A stretch of 64,000 nucleotides of DNA from Arthrobacter ipis (lineage in GTDB: Bacteria > Actinomycetota > Actinomycetes > Actinomycetales > Micrococcaceae), in NCBI RefSeq assembly GCF_014694315.1, contig NZ_JAAOXD010000001.1:869859-933858 (forward strand). The letters are read 5' to 3'. Shown piece after piece: positions 1 through 7,792 of the stretch. Position numbers and translations under genes: made by a program. The notes under the pieces are model-generated. The model made no database searches and was not told the origin of the DNA. It saw only the letters and a program-made list of their open reading frames with translations. Every line of letters starts with the position of its first letter. Position 1 is the first letter of the stretch.

Positions 1-1047
1 GGTCGTCAGCGGGGAACCGGTCATCAGCGAAAGGGGCGAGGTCCGCATCAGGGTCTTGACCAGCCAGAACCGGAAGTAGGCCAGGCTCCAGATGCGGATC
101 TCCCGCGGACGGAAGCGCCCGATGACGAGCCACTTCGCCGCCACCGGCAGGATGCAGAGTAGTACGAACACCATTGCGGCGAGGCCGATCGCCCGCAGAT
201 AGATCTCCCAGAAAGCCATTCCATGACTCAGCCATTGGTGGTTGCCTGGCCCGGCGTTCGGGAACTCCCACTGGTAGCCCACGACCGCCAGCCAGCCGGC
301 AAGGACGCAATAGCAGAGGTAGACGAGCGCCTGCAGGGCGCCGCACATGACGTACTCCCACCTCCGCGCGTCCATGGGCGCCGCCGTCTCCGGCACGGAG
401 GCCACCGCTGGCGAGGTCTCCGGCTCCTTATCCTTTTGCCGGGGAACCTGCAACGCCGCTGCCAGCGCGGAGATATTCGGGTTGCTGTAGATCTCCTTCA
501 TGGACACCGCCGGCAGGTCCGGCTGCTTGCGCACCCGGGCGCAGAACTGCGCCATGACCAGCGAGTCCGCGCCCAGATCCTGGAAGAAGTCATCGCCCAC
601 CGCGACCTGCCCGACGTCCAGCACGCCGGCCAGCACCTCCGCCAACCGGTCCTGCACCTGCACCGTCACCGACGCCTCTTCCGCCGGTGCCGTCACCTGT
701 TCCGCCGGCGCCAGGGCCCCGGCCAGCGCCGAGATCGTCGGATACTGGTAGATGTCCTTGATGGACACCGCCGGCAGGTCCGGCTGCTTGCGCACCCGGG
801 CGCAGAACTGCGCCATGACCAGCGAGTCCGCGCCCAAGTCGTAGAAGAAGTTGGCGTCCACGGGGACATCGTCCTTCTTCACCACCGATGCGAGCAGATC
901 CGCCAGCCGGCGCTCCAGGACAACAGCCGTACCCGTGGCCGGAGTGGCTGGAGAGCGGCCCCCGGCCGGAGCTGCGGTTGCCTCAGGAATGGGGGGATTG
1001 ATGGGAGGTGTGGAACGTGGTGGGCTCTGTAGGTTATCGAGACGCAT
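1..1047 (-). CDS. Pls/PosA-family peptide synthetase-like protein, N-terminal part, no adenylation domain
   Basis: The gene runs off the left edge; 349 residues are visible. After a Pro/Ala-rich start come two carrier (thiolation) domains, each with GADSL holding the phosphopantetheine serine (about Ser75 and Ser162, 87 residues apart). Two hydrophobic membrane segments follow (about residues 230-250 and 275-295), then KWLVIGRFRP, an aromatic-rich stretch and SPLSLMTGSPL. This membrane-plus-basic pattern is typical of the Pls/PosA terminal domain found in poly-lysine synthetase-like enzymes, where membrane pairs alternate with soluble condensation-like modules. The usual N-terminal adenylation domain is absent, so loading must occur in trans. 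The ATG lies two bases after the stop of the SbnA-like gene, which indicates translational coupling. Carriers and membrane motif are seen; product and partner are inferred. Confidence 0.85.
   Translation of the reverse strand, partial: MRLDNLQSPPRSTPPINPPIPEATAAPAGGRSPATPATGTAVVLERRLADLLASVVKKDDVPVDANFFYDLGADSLVMAQFCARVRKQPDLPAVSIKDIYQYPTISALAGALAPAEQVTAPAEEASVTVQVQDRLAEVLAGVLDVGQVAVGDDFFQDLGADSLVMAQFCARVRKQPDLPAVSMKEIYSNPNISALAAALQVPRQKDKEPETSPAVASVPETAAPMDARRWEYVMCGALQALVYLCYCVLAGWLAVVGYQWEFPNAGPGNHQWLSHGMAFWEIYLRAIGLAAMVFVLLCILPVAAKWLVIGRFRPREIRIWSLAYFRFWLVKTLMRTSPLSLMTGSPLTT
500..836. repeat. 76-bp perfect direct repeat inside the two carrier domains
   Basis: Bases 500-575 and 761-836 are identical. 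The offset is 261 bases, or 87 codons, exactly one carrier-domain spacing. Sequence around the repeats differs at both the DNA and protein level. This points to recent duplication or gene conversion limited to the helix around the phosphopantetheine serine. Confidence 0.95.
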
Positions 1048-1049
1048 TT

Positions 1050-2123
1050 TCACTTTAGGAAATTCCCTAGTGCGGCGGTGCCGACGTAATCGGCCACGGG
1101 TACGGGTGCTGGGTGCTGTGGCTCCGGCACGGGATCGGACCGTCGGTCCGGGGCCCCTGTCAAACCGGCGGATGCCAGCGCCGCGGCGCCGAAATGATCG
1201 TGCACCCAGTCAGGGTTGTAGATGGTATCCAGGTAGGGACGGCCCATGTCCGGGGAGATGGCCACCGCCGTCAGGTCCTGCGCGCCGTGGTCGGTGAGCC
1301 AGGACATGGCGCCGTGGACCACGGTGCCGGTGGAGCCACCGAGCATGAAGCCGGCCGCCGCGAGGCGGTGGCAGGCGCGCACCGTGTCCAGTTCTTCGAC
1401 CATCACCACGTCATCGATCAAGGACTCGTCGAGCTGCGGCGGCCGCACGCTCATGCCCAGTCCCGGGATCAGGCGGACGGCCGGCTGGCCGCCGAACGAG
1501 ACCGAACCTGCGGCGTCGACCGCGACAATCCGGACATCGGGCCGGTGCTCACGGAAGTACCGTGCGCAACCCATCAAGGTCCCCGTTGTCCCGGCTCCCA
1601 CAAATAGCACATCCAGTTCGGGGAACTGATTAGAGATCCCGGGGGCAGTCCAGCGGTAGTGCGCTCCCCAGTTGCCGGGATTGGTGTACTGGTTGAGCCA
1701 GATGTACCGCTCGTCGGACGCGCACAGGTCCTGCACGTGGTTAAGCCGGGCTCCGAGGAAGCCGTCGACGGGATCCGGTTCGGTGACCAGGTCCACCTGT
1801 GCCCCGAGCGACTCCATGAGCTGCCGGGTTGCCGGGTTGCAGCGCGGATCGATCACGCACACGAAGCGGTATCCCTTGCTGGCGGCGATCATGCTGAGCG
1901 CGACGCCGAGGTTGCCCGAGGAGGACTCCACGAGGATCGAGCCAGGGCCGATCAGCCCCTCCCGCTCGGCGCGCTCAACCATCTCCCGCGCGGGCTTGAG
2001 CTTGATTGAGCCGGCGAAATTAAACCCCTCGATCTTCAGATAGAGGCGGCAGTCCAGCACCCCTTCCAGGTCGACGAACAGGCTCTGCTCGTTGAACAGG
2101 TGCGGATCCTTGATAATCGGCAT
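1050..2123 (-). CDS. SbnA-like PLP-dependent synthase (2,3-diaminopropionate precursor)
   Basis: A 357-residue fold-type II PLP enzyme of the cysteine synthase family. The likely PLP lysine lies in FAGSIKLKPA, and the phosphate or substrate loop is ESSSGNLGVAL. Similarity is closest to SbnA, which joins O-phosphoserine and glutamate into N-(2-amino-2-carboxyethyl)-glutamate, the precursor of 2,3-diaminopropionate. Shared blocks include WLNQYTNPGNW, VAVDAAGSV and LGGSTGTVV. An ordinary CysK is the alternative, but those blocks favour SbnA. The ATG at 2123 (MPIIKD) is preferred to an upstream in-frame start because the family homology begins here; GGGGAA lies upstream. The stop is two bases before the carrier-domain gene. 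No SbnB-type dehydrogenase is visible; it may lie beyond the left edge. Confidence 0.8.
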   Translation of the reverse strand: MPIIKDPHLFNEQSLFVDLEGVLDCRLYLKIEGFNFAGSIKLKPAREMVERAEREGLIGPGSILVESSSGNLGVALSMIAASKGYRFVCVIDPRCNPATRQLMESLGAQVDLVTEPDPVDGFLGARLNHVQDLCASDERYIWLNQYTNPGNWGAHYRWTAPGISNQFPELDVLFVGAGTTGTLMGCARYFREHRPDVRIVAVDAAGSVSFGGQPAVRLIPGLGMSVRPPQLDESLIDDVVMVEELDTVRACHRLAAAGFMLGGSTGTVVHGAMSWLTDHGAQDLTAVAISPDMGRPYLDTIYNPDWVHDHFGAAALASAGLTGAPDRRSDPVPEPQHPAPVPVADYVGTAALGNFLK

Positions 2124-2516
2124 TTTCTTACTCGTTCCCCTGCCATGAGCTTGGTCAGGGTTGGGATATTCCTGCCATGTTCCTGCCAGCTTGTGTGTGA
2201 AGGGTGGCGGACATCTGCGTCCGGCCAAATTCACTTTTCAAGAGAGCCGCCCAGAGCGGCACGAACGGAACACTGCGGTCGCCGCTATTTCCCCCAGCAG
2301 CGAATACCTGGCTTCCCCACCGCAATATCCGAGATGCAGTTGAGGCTTGTGTTTCGACACTAGACGGGTTTCGTGGCCTACCGCAATCACTTTGAGTACC
2401 TGCATCCAAGTACCTGTGAGTACCTACTTACTCGCACACGCACCCCCCGCGCGGCGTCATACTCGACTCTTGTCAAAGTCCTTCCGGGCAGCCTCACCAG
2501 GCAGTAACTTTCAATC
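2124..2516. promoter_or_regulatory. Divergent intergenic region with three AGTACCT repeats
   Basis: This 393-base gap separates the divergent SbnA-like and M28 genes and contains no convincing gene. AGTACCT occurs three times in the same orientation, at 2395, 2409 and 2419. A cluster of short direct repeats between divergent genes resembles an operator, but no regulator gene is adjacent. No clear -35/-10 pair could be fixed for either gene. Confidence 0.4.
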
Positions 2517-3665
2517 ATGGACGCGTTCCCCTCGAGGTGCAGACCGCGTAGGACCACAGCGGGAGCATTAGTTGCTGTGGTGGCTGTGTTGTTGGCGGCA
2601 TGTTCATCGCCTGCGGGGAGGGACCCGTTGCCGGCGCCGCCGGCTGTGACTTTGCCAGCGGAAGAATCTCCGCTGACGCAACCGGCCCGGCCCGCACCCC
2701 CACCGGGGGCGCCGTCGGCGCCGAGCACAGTCGCAGCAGCCCCAAAGGCCACTGCCAGGCAGGTATTTTCAGCTTTCACCGGCAGGAACCTGATACAGCA
2801 CCTTGAGGCACTGCAGAAGGCCGCGGACGAATCGGGCGGAAACCGTGCCTCGGGGACCCGCGGCTACGAAGCATCCGCCCGTTACGTTGAGGAACAGCTG
2901 CGTGCTGCTGGGTACAAGCCTGTGCGGCAGGTCTTCACCTATCGGGATGAGAACCGCGGGACGGACGTCGAGACCTTCAACATCCTCGCGGACACGGCGG
3001 GCAGCGCCCAGCACACCATCGTGGTGGGCGCGCACCTCGACTCCGTGCGCCGCGGCCCCGGGATCAATGACAACGGCAGCGGCGTAGCCGCCTTGATCGA
3101 GACTGCCCGCTGGATGGCCGAAACGGGCATCCAGCCGAAGAACCGGGTGCGTTTTGCTTTCTGGGGCGCCGAAGAGGTGGACCTGCTGGGTTCCCAGCAC
3201 TACGTGGACTCCCTCAGCAACGGGGAAATCGCGCAGACCATGCTGAACCTGAACCTGGATATGGTCGCATCGCCAAACGGCGGACTATTCGTCCACGACG
3301 GTGATGGCTCAAGCTTCGGAGATGCCGGTCCGGCCGGCTCGGACGTCATCGAGCGCACCTTCCTGGACTATTTCGCACAGAACGGACTCGCGGCCGCGCC
3401 CACGATATTTGAAAATGGCGATTCCGACTACTGGCCCTTCCTGAAAGCCGGCATTCCCACGGGCGGTCTGTTCACCGGGGACGACGACGAGAAGACGGCA
3501 GAACAGGTGCAGGAGTTCGGCGGTGTTGAGAACAGCGAGTACGATGCCTGCTATCACAGGGCTTGCGACGACATTTCAAACATCGACCGGCAGATGCTGC
3601 ACGATATGGCGGGTGCCCTGGGCTACGTGACGGTCGCCTTCGCGATGCTGCCGCGCCCTGATTAG
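2517..3665 (+). CDS. Secreted lipoprotein M28-family zinc aminopeptidase
   Basis: 382 residues. The N-terminus is a lipoprotein signal: basic residues, a hydrophobic run and the lipobox LLAAC, so the mature protein should be anchored on the outer face of the membrane. A Pro/Ala-rich linker follows. The catalytic domain shows the M28 zinc motifs: GAHLDS (His, Asp), GINDNGSG (Asp), FWGAEE (catalytic and metal-binding Glu) and LNLDM. The C-terminal YDACYHRACDD resembles the Streptomyces griseus aminopeptidase region, with a likely disulfide. It probably removes N-terminal residues from peptides. It sits between the Pls-like/SbnA-like pair and the PPTase gene, so it may instead trim or clear the product of that locus; this is inference. 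Confidence 0.88.
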   Translation: MDAFPSRCRPRRTTAGALVAVVAVLLAACSSPAGRDPLPAPPAVTLPAEESPLTQPARPAPPPGAPSAPSTVAAAPKATARQVFSAFTGRNLIQHLEALQKAADESGGNRASGTRGYEASARYVEEQLRAAGYKPVRQVFTYRDENRGTDVETFNILADTAGSAQHTIVVGAHLDSVRRGPGINDNGSGVAALIETARWMAETGIQPKNRVRFAFWGAEEVDLLGSQHYVDSLSNGEIAQTMLNLNLDMVASPNGGLFVHDGDGSSFGDAGPAGSDVIERTFLDYFAQNGLAAAPTIFENGDSDYWPFLKAGIPTGGLFTGDDDEKTAEQVQEFGGVENSEYDACYHRACDDISNIDRQMLHDMAGALGYVTVAFAMLPRPD

Positions 3666-3686
3666 GAGTGTTGCCCGGTGCTGCAG

Positions 3687-4454
3687 TTAACTGCGAGGCT
3701 TCACGACAAGTGCCACTGCTGCAGTGAATGAAAGCGGCAGCCCCACTGAACCCGGATCCACAGCATCGACCACCCAGCGATTACGGCCACCCGTTCCTGC
3801 CACCTGGACCGGCAGCAGGGGAACAGAACCGGCAACATCCACGAGAGCCGGGTCAACGGAGGCCAGCCCCCTGCCGAGGGCCTTCAGGACTGCCTCCTTG
3901 CGCGTCCATAGACGTGTCTGGAAACCCGGCTGCAGCGCGGGCTCCACCTTCTGCAGTTCTTCCCGTTCCCGCGCCGAAAGTGCCACCTGTCCGAACCCCT
4001 CAAAACCTGCGGCTACGCCGCTCTCCAGGTCGACGCCCACCCCCAACACCTGCCCGTCCGTGGACGCGGCCACCAGGCACCAGTCTTCCGCCCTGCTCAG
4101 GCTCGCCAGGACGGTCACCTTCCGTGGGCCCGCTCGATACCGCGGCATTCCGTGCACGTGGTCGTCCCTGGTGCACTCCCGGCAGACGTAGTCGGCCTGC
4201 AGGTCCCGTACGTCAACTTCTGCGGCCTCGGCGGCATGGCTCCGTAACGCGATGCGCCCGGCCAGGAACCTCTCCCGCCGCACCTGCGAAGCGAACGTCC
4301 ATGCCAACTGCCGCTCGGCATCGTCCAGGAAATCGGCATGGCCAAGGTCGACGCTGGACAGCCTTACGGCTGCCAAACGGATCCGCTGCACGTCTGGCTG
4401 GGGTGGCCTGTTTACGCCGGCCCCCGAAGGGTTGCTGGATTCTTGACGGGTCAT
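3687..4454 (-). CDS. Sfp-type 4'-phosphopantetheinyl transferase
   Basis: About 255 residues. It transfers the 4'-phosphopantetheine arm from CoA to a carrier-protein serine. The magnesium motif GVGVDLE and the downstream WTRKEAVLKALGRG (W-x-x-KEA) are diagnostic of Sfp/AcpT enzymes. It follows the carrier gene by 2.6 kb on the same strand and is a good candidate to activate both carriers. The start is uncertain: ATG 4454 is chosen, with 4484 and 4553 as longer options. The gene is divergent from the acetyltransferase at 4529 and convergent with the M28 gene. Confidence 0.85.
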   Translation of the reverse strand: MTRQESSNPSGAGVNRPPQPDVQRIRLAAVRLSSVDLGHADFLDDAERQLAWTFASQVRRERFLAGRIALRSHAAEAAEVDVRDLQADYVCRECTRDDHVHGMPRYRAGPRKVTVLASLSRAEDWCLVAASTDGQVLGVGVDLESGVAAGFEGFGQVALSAREREELQKVEPALQPGFQTRLWTRKEAVLKALGRGLASVDPALVDVAGSVPLLPVQVAGTGGRNRWVVDAVDPGSVGLPLSFTAAVALVVKPRS

Positions 4455-4528
4455 TGGATTCAACAGCCTATACGCCAGCGGCATCCTTCGGGCATGCCGC
4501 CTCCCCGGAACGCAGTAAGCTCGGATCC

Positions 4529-5029
4529 ATGAGTGTAATCCGTCCCTCCACACCCGCCGATGTTCCCGTAATCCTGCAGATGATCCACGAGCTGGCCGTC
4601 TACGAAAAGGAGCCGGACGCCGTCCGGAACACCCCCGAGATGCTCACCGAGGTCCTCTTCGGCAGCAACCCGCGCGTTTACGCCCACATGGCCGAGAACG
4701 AGGACGGGCAGGTACAGGGCTTTGCGCTCTGGTTCCTCAACTACTCAACGTGGGAAGGCGTGCACGGGATCTATCTGGAGGACCTCTACGTGACCCCGGA
4801 AGCCCGAGGCGAGGGCCACGGGAAGGCCCTTTTGCAGCATCTGGCGGCGACCGCCGTCGAACGCGGCTACGCGCGTGTCGAGTGGAGCGTGCTGGACTGG
4901 AACGAACCGTCCATCAACTTCTACCGGAAGCTTGGCGCGTTCCCGATGGAGAATTGGTCCACGTTCCGGCTGACGGGAGCCGCGCTGGCCGAGTTCGGGA
5001 GCCGCAGCGAGGTTGGTGTCCATGGCTGA
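4529..5029 (+). CDS. SSAT-like GNAT N-acetyltransferase
   Basis: 166 residues, a full GNAT fold. The acetyl-CoA loop lies in YVTPEARGEGHGKAL. The blocks YLEDLYV and WNEPSINFYRKLGA are nearly those of eukaryotic spermidine/spermine and thialysine acetyltransferases, so the substrate is likely a polyamine, diamine or side-chain amine; this is family knowledge plus inference. It overlaps the downstream peptidase gene by eight bases, so the two are co-translated. Its position beside a possible diamino-acid polymer locus raises the chance that it acetylates that product or monomer. Confidence 0.85.
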   Translation: MSVIRPSTPADVPVILQMIHELAVYEKEPDAVRNTPEMLTEVLFGSNPRVYAHMAENEDGQVQGFALWFLNYSTWEGVHGIYLEDLYVTPEARGEGHGKALLQHLAATAVERGYARVEWSVLDWNEPSINFYRKLGAFPMENWSTFRLTGAALAEFGSRSEVGVHG

Positions 5030-6413
5030 GGCAGCGCTGGACGCCAGCGTACAGAAGGGCCTCAGCGTACAGAAGGGCCCCAGCTCACAGAAGAGCCCTG
5101 TCCATACGGTCCGAGCCCGGCACACATTCCGTGGCATGCGCACGGTGGAGCACTGCTTCACCGTGCCGCTGGACCATTTTGCGGACCCGGCCGCTGACGC
5201 CGCAGCCGAGACCATAACAGTGTTCGCCCGCGAATACGTGTCCGAGGAACACAGCGAGGCCGAGGCCGCCGAGCTGCCGTGGCTCCTGTACCTTCAGGGC
5301 GGCCCGGGCGGACGCGGCAACCGCTTCGCGTCGCTGGGCGGCTGGAGCAAGGCAGCCGCCAAGGACTTCCGCATCTTGATGCTGGACCAGCGGGGCACCG
5401 GCCTCTCCTCCCCCATTGACCGCAACAGCCTGCCCCTGCGCGGGGATGCGGCAGCGCAGGCGAGGTACCTTGAGCACTTCCGGGCCGATTCGATCATCGC
5501 CGACGCCGAGCTTATCCGCCAGGCTCTCGGCTCGGAGCCGTGGACTGTCTACGGACAGAGCTACGGCGGCTTCTGCGCGCTCACGTACCTGTCTTTCGCA
5601 CCCAGGGGCCTGCGCGAGGTGCTGATCACCGGAGGGCTCGCTCCGCTCACCGGTTCCCCGGAGCGGGTCTACCGCGAGACCTTCAGACGGGTGGCAGCCC
5701 GCAATGCGGAGTACTTCGGCTGGTACCCCGAGGACCGGGAAACTGTAAACCGCATCGCCAGTCACCTCCGCAGCACGGCGGAGTGCCTCCCGGACGGGTC
5801 TCCCCTCACGGTCGAGAGGTTCCAGATGGTGGGGTCCTTCCTCGGCGGGAACACCCGGGTGGACACCCTGCACAACCTGCTGGAGGACGCCTTTGTGGAG
5901 GCGCCCGGCGGTCCGCGGCTCTCCGATCCGTTCCTGGAGCAGGTCCGCCCCCTGGTCTCGCGGGCAGCCAATCCGCTGTACGCGCTCATGCACGAGTCCA
6001 TCTACGGCCAGGGCGCGGCCACGGCATGGGCAGCCTGGCGCGTCCTCGACGAGTTCCCGGAATTCCGCCCGGACGCTGCCGACGTACTCCTGACCGGCGA
6101 GATGGTTTACCCCTGGTACTTCGAGCAGGACCCTGCCCTCCGCCCGCTGCAAGAAGTGGCGGAACTGCTGGCGGCCAAGGCTGACTGGAAGCCGCTGTAT
6201 GACACCGCGCAGCTGGCTGCCAACATCGTGCCCGCGGCGGCCGCCGTCTACCGCGACGACATCTATGTGGACCACGGGCTCTCCATGGAGACCGCAGCGG
6301 CCGTCCGCAAGTTGTATACCTGGGAAACCGGCGAGTTCCACCACGACGGCATCGCGGACGACGGTGAGGCCATCTTCGGCCGCCTGCTCGGCATGGTGCG
6401 CTCCGCCCGCTGA
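5022..6413 (+). CDS. Alpha/beta hydrolase, S33 prolyl aminopeptidase-like
   Basis: 463 residues. The oxyanion motif LQGGPGG and nucleophile elbow GQSYGG (Ser) identify the proline iminopeptidase family. A C-terminal His in GEFHHDG and an Asp nearby would complete the triad. It probably releases N-terminal proline from peptides. The ATG at 5022 overlaps the preceding acetyltransferase stop by eight bases; a TTG nine bases earlier is less likely. Residues about 7-25 contain three imperfect QKG/QKS repeats encoded by direct DNA repeats, absent from typical members. An inverted repeat follows the stop. Confidence 0.88.
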   Translation: MAEAALDASVQKGLSVQKGPSSQKSPVHTVRARHTFRGMRTVEHCFTVPLDHFADPAADAAAETITVFAREYVSEEHSEAEAAELPWLLYLQGGPGGRGNRFASLGGWSKAAAKDFRILMLDQRGTGLSSPIDRNSLPLRGDAAAQARYLEHFRADSIIADAELIRQALGSEPWTVYGQSYGGFCALTYLSFAPRGLREVLITGGLAPLTGSPERVYRETFRRVAARNAEYFGWYPEDRETVNRIASHLRSTAECLPDGSPLTVERFQMVGSFLGGNTRVDTLHNLLEDAFVEAPGGPRLSDPFLEQVRPLVSRAANPLYALMHESIYGQGAATAWAAWRVLDEFPEFRPDAADVLLTGEMVYPWYFEQDPALRPLQEVAELLAAKADWKPLYDTAQLAANIVPAAAAVYRDDIYVDHGLSMETAAAVRKLYTWETGEFHHDGIADDGEAIFGRLLGMVRSAR

Positions 6414-6418
6414 AGCCA

Positions 6419-6502
6419 GCGCGAACGGGCACACAAGCCGCGCGAACTGGCAGGTAATGCCCTCAAGACGGGGATTTGCGGGCATTACCTGCCCGTTCGC
6501 GC
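6419..6502. repeat. Nested intergenic palindromic repeat
   Basis: Bases 6440-6462 and 6480-6502 form a 23-base inverted repeat with one mismatch and a 17-base loop. A shorter third arm at 6419-6431 pairs perfectly with 6490-6502. It sits right after the S33 peptidase stop, before the TerC terminator. The arrangement resembles a dispersed palindromic intergenic element. Confidence 0.8.
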
Positions 6503-6522
6503 TCCGAACCCTCTCGACATGC

Positions 6523-6561
6523 AAAAAAAGGCAACCCCGGCCACCAGTTGGCCGGGGTTGC
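6523..6561 (-). terminator. Rho-independent terminator of terC
   Basis: A 13-bp perfect stem (6531-6543 with 6549-6561) and a five-base loop. On the minus strand it is followed by seven U residues. It lies 22 bases past the terC stop. Confidence 0.9.
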
Positions 6562-6583
6562 TTTCACGCTGAAGCGGCGGAAG

Positions 6584-7609
6584 CTAGTCGACGTCGCTCA
6601 GGCTCTTCCGGGAGTCTTCCTCGAGGCGGGCATCCAGCTTGGCCTTTTGCGCGCCGGAGCTCACCAGGCTGGCGATCACGGCGATGATGATGGTGCCGAT
6701 GATGACCGCGAGGGACACGTACGTGGGGATTTCCGGGGCCCATTCGATGTGGTGCCCGCCGTTGATGAACGGCAGCTCGTTGACGTGCATGGCGTGCAGG
6801 ATCAGCTTCACGCCGATGAACGCCAGGATGATGGACAGCGCGTGCTTCAGGTAGATGAGACGGTTCATCAGGCCGCCGAGCAGGAAGTACAGCTGACGCA
6901 GGCCCATCAGGGCGAAGATGTTCGCCGTGAAGACGATGAAGGCGCTCTGCGTCAGGCCGAAGATCGCGGGGATGGAGTCGACCGCGAAGAGCAGGTCGGT
7001 CATACCGATGGTGACGAAAACGATCACCATGGGGGTGAAGACCTTCTTGCCGTCCACCGTGGTGCGCAGCTTGCCGCCGTCGAACTTTTCGGACATGGGG
7101 ATGACCTTGCGGAGCTTGCCGATGAGGGCGTTCTCCTTGTCCTCTTCGTCTTCGCCCTCGTCCTGCGCCTGCTTCCAGGCGGTCCAGAGGAGGAAGGCGC
7201 CGAAGATGTAGAAGACCCAGCTGAACTGCTCGATTACGATGGCGCCGAGCATGATGAAGATGCCGCGCAGGATCAGCGCGATGATGATGCCCACCATCAG
7301 CACTTCCTGCTGGTACTTACGGGGCACGGAGAAGCGGGCCATGATGATGATGAAGACAAACAGGTTGTCGATGCTGAGGCTGTACTCAGTCACCCAGCCG
7401 GCCACGAACTGGCTGCCGTACTCGGGTCCCGTGAACGCGAACATGGCACCGGCGAACACGAGGGCCAATGCCACGTAGAAGGCCACCCAGAGGCCGGCTT
7501 CCTTCATGGAGGGCTCATGCGGACGGCGCACGACCAGAAGCAGGTCCATAAGGAGGATGATGCCGAGGACGACGAACGAGCCGACCTCGAACCAGACGGG
7601 AAGTTCCAC
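6584..7609 (-). CDS. terC: TerC-family membrane metal exporter
   Basis: 341 residues, multipass membrane protein of the TerC/Alx group, linked in bacteria to manganese export and tellurite tolerance. Acidic membrane motifs EYSLSIDNLFVF and LLFAVDSIPAIFG match the family's metal-site signatures. The C-terminus is charged and cytoplasmic. The GTG at 7609 (VELPVWF) is preceded by GAAAGG. A longer ATG at 7669 would lie inside the riboswitch and is rejected. The manganese riboswitch upstream supports a role in manganese homeostasis. Confidence 0.9.
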   Translation of the reverse strand: MELPVWFEVGSFVVLGIILLMDLLLVVRRPHEPSMKEAGLWVAFYVALALVFAGAMFAFTGPEYGSQFVAGWVTEYSLSIDNLFVFIIIMARFSVPRKYQQEVLMVGIIIALILRGIFIMLGAIVIEQFSWVFYIFGAFLLWTAWKQAQDEGEDEEDKENALIGKLRKVIPMSEKFDGGKLRTTVDGKKVFTPMVIVFVTIGMTDLLFAVDSIPAIFGLTQSAFIVFTANIFALMGLRQLYFLLGGLMNRLIYLKHALSIILAFIGVKLILHAMHVNELPFINGGHHIEWAPEIPTYVSLAVIIGTIIIAVIASLVSSGAQKAKLDARLEEDSRKSLSDVD

Positions 7610-7643
7610 AAAAATGCCTTTCGCAGGGTACAGAAAACCGGTG

Positions 7644-7756
7644 TAAGTCTCTCCGGCGAACCTGTGCACTTGGTGCTGATGTGGCTGCCCGCTACGCCCG
7701 GCAGGGCATCTGTGCCCTGCGTGTTGACGTTCGTAGCGCTTGGGATACTCCCCTAC
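7644..7756 (-). ncRNA. yybP-ykoY manganese riboswitch
   Basis: Reading the minus strand, the leader contains GGGGAGTA near its 5' end (7753-7746), CGTCAACA, and a 3' GGAGAGACTT (7653-7645), the conserved elements of the yybP-ykoY class that senses Mn2+. It lies 35 bases before the terC GTG. A possible -10 (TAGGGT, 7776-7771) is upstream. Family knowledge: this class commonly activates terC or mntP genes when manganese is high. No intrinsic terminator is seen between aptamer and start, so control may be translational. Confidence 0.88.
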
Positions 7757-7792
7757 GTGACCTCAACTTTACCCTAGAGGCGCGGTCCCCCG

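Noticed and set aside
7610..7669. Longer N-terminus for TerC
   Set aside because: It would be encoded inside the riboswitch and lacks a ribosome site; GTG 7609 has GAAAGG.
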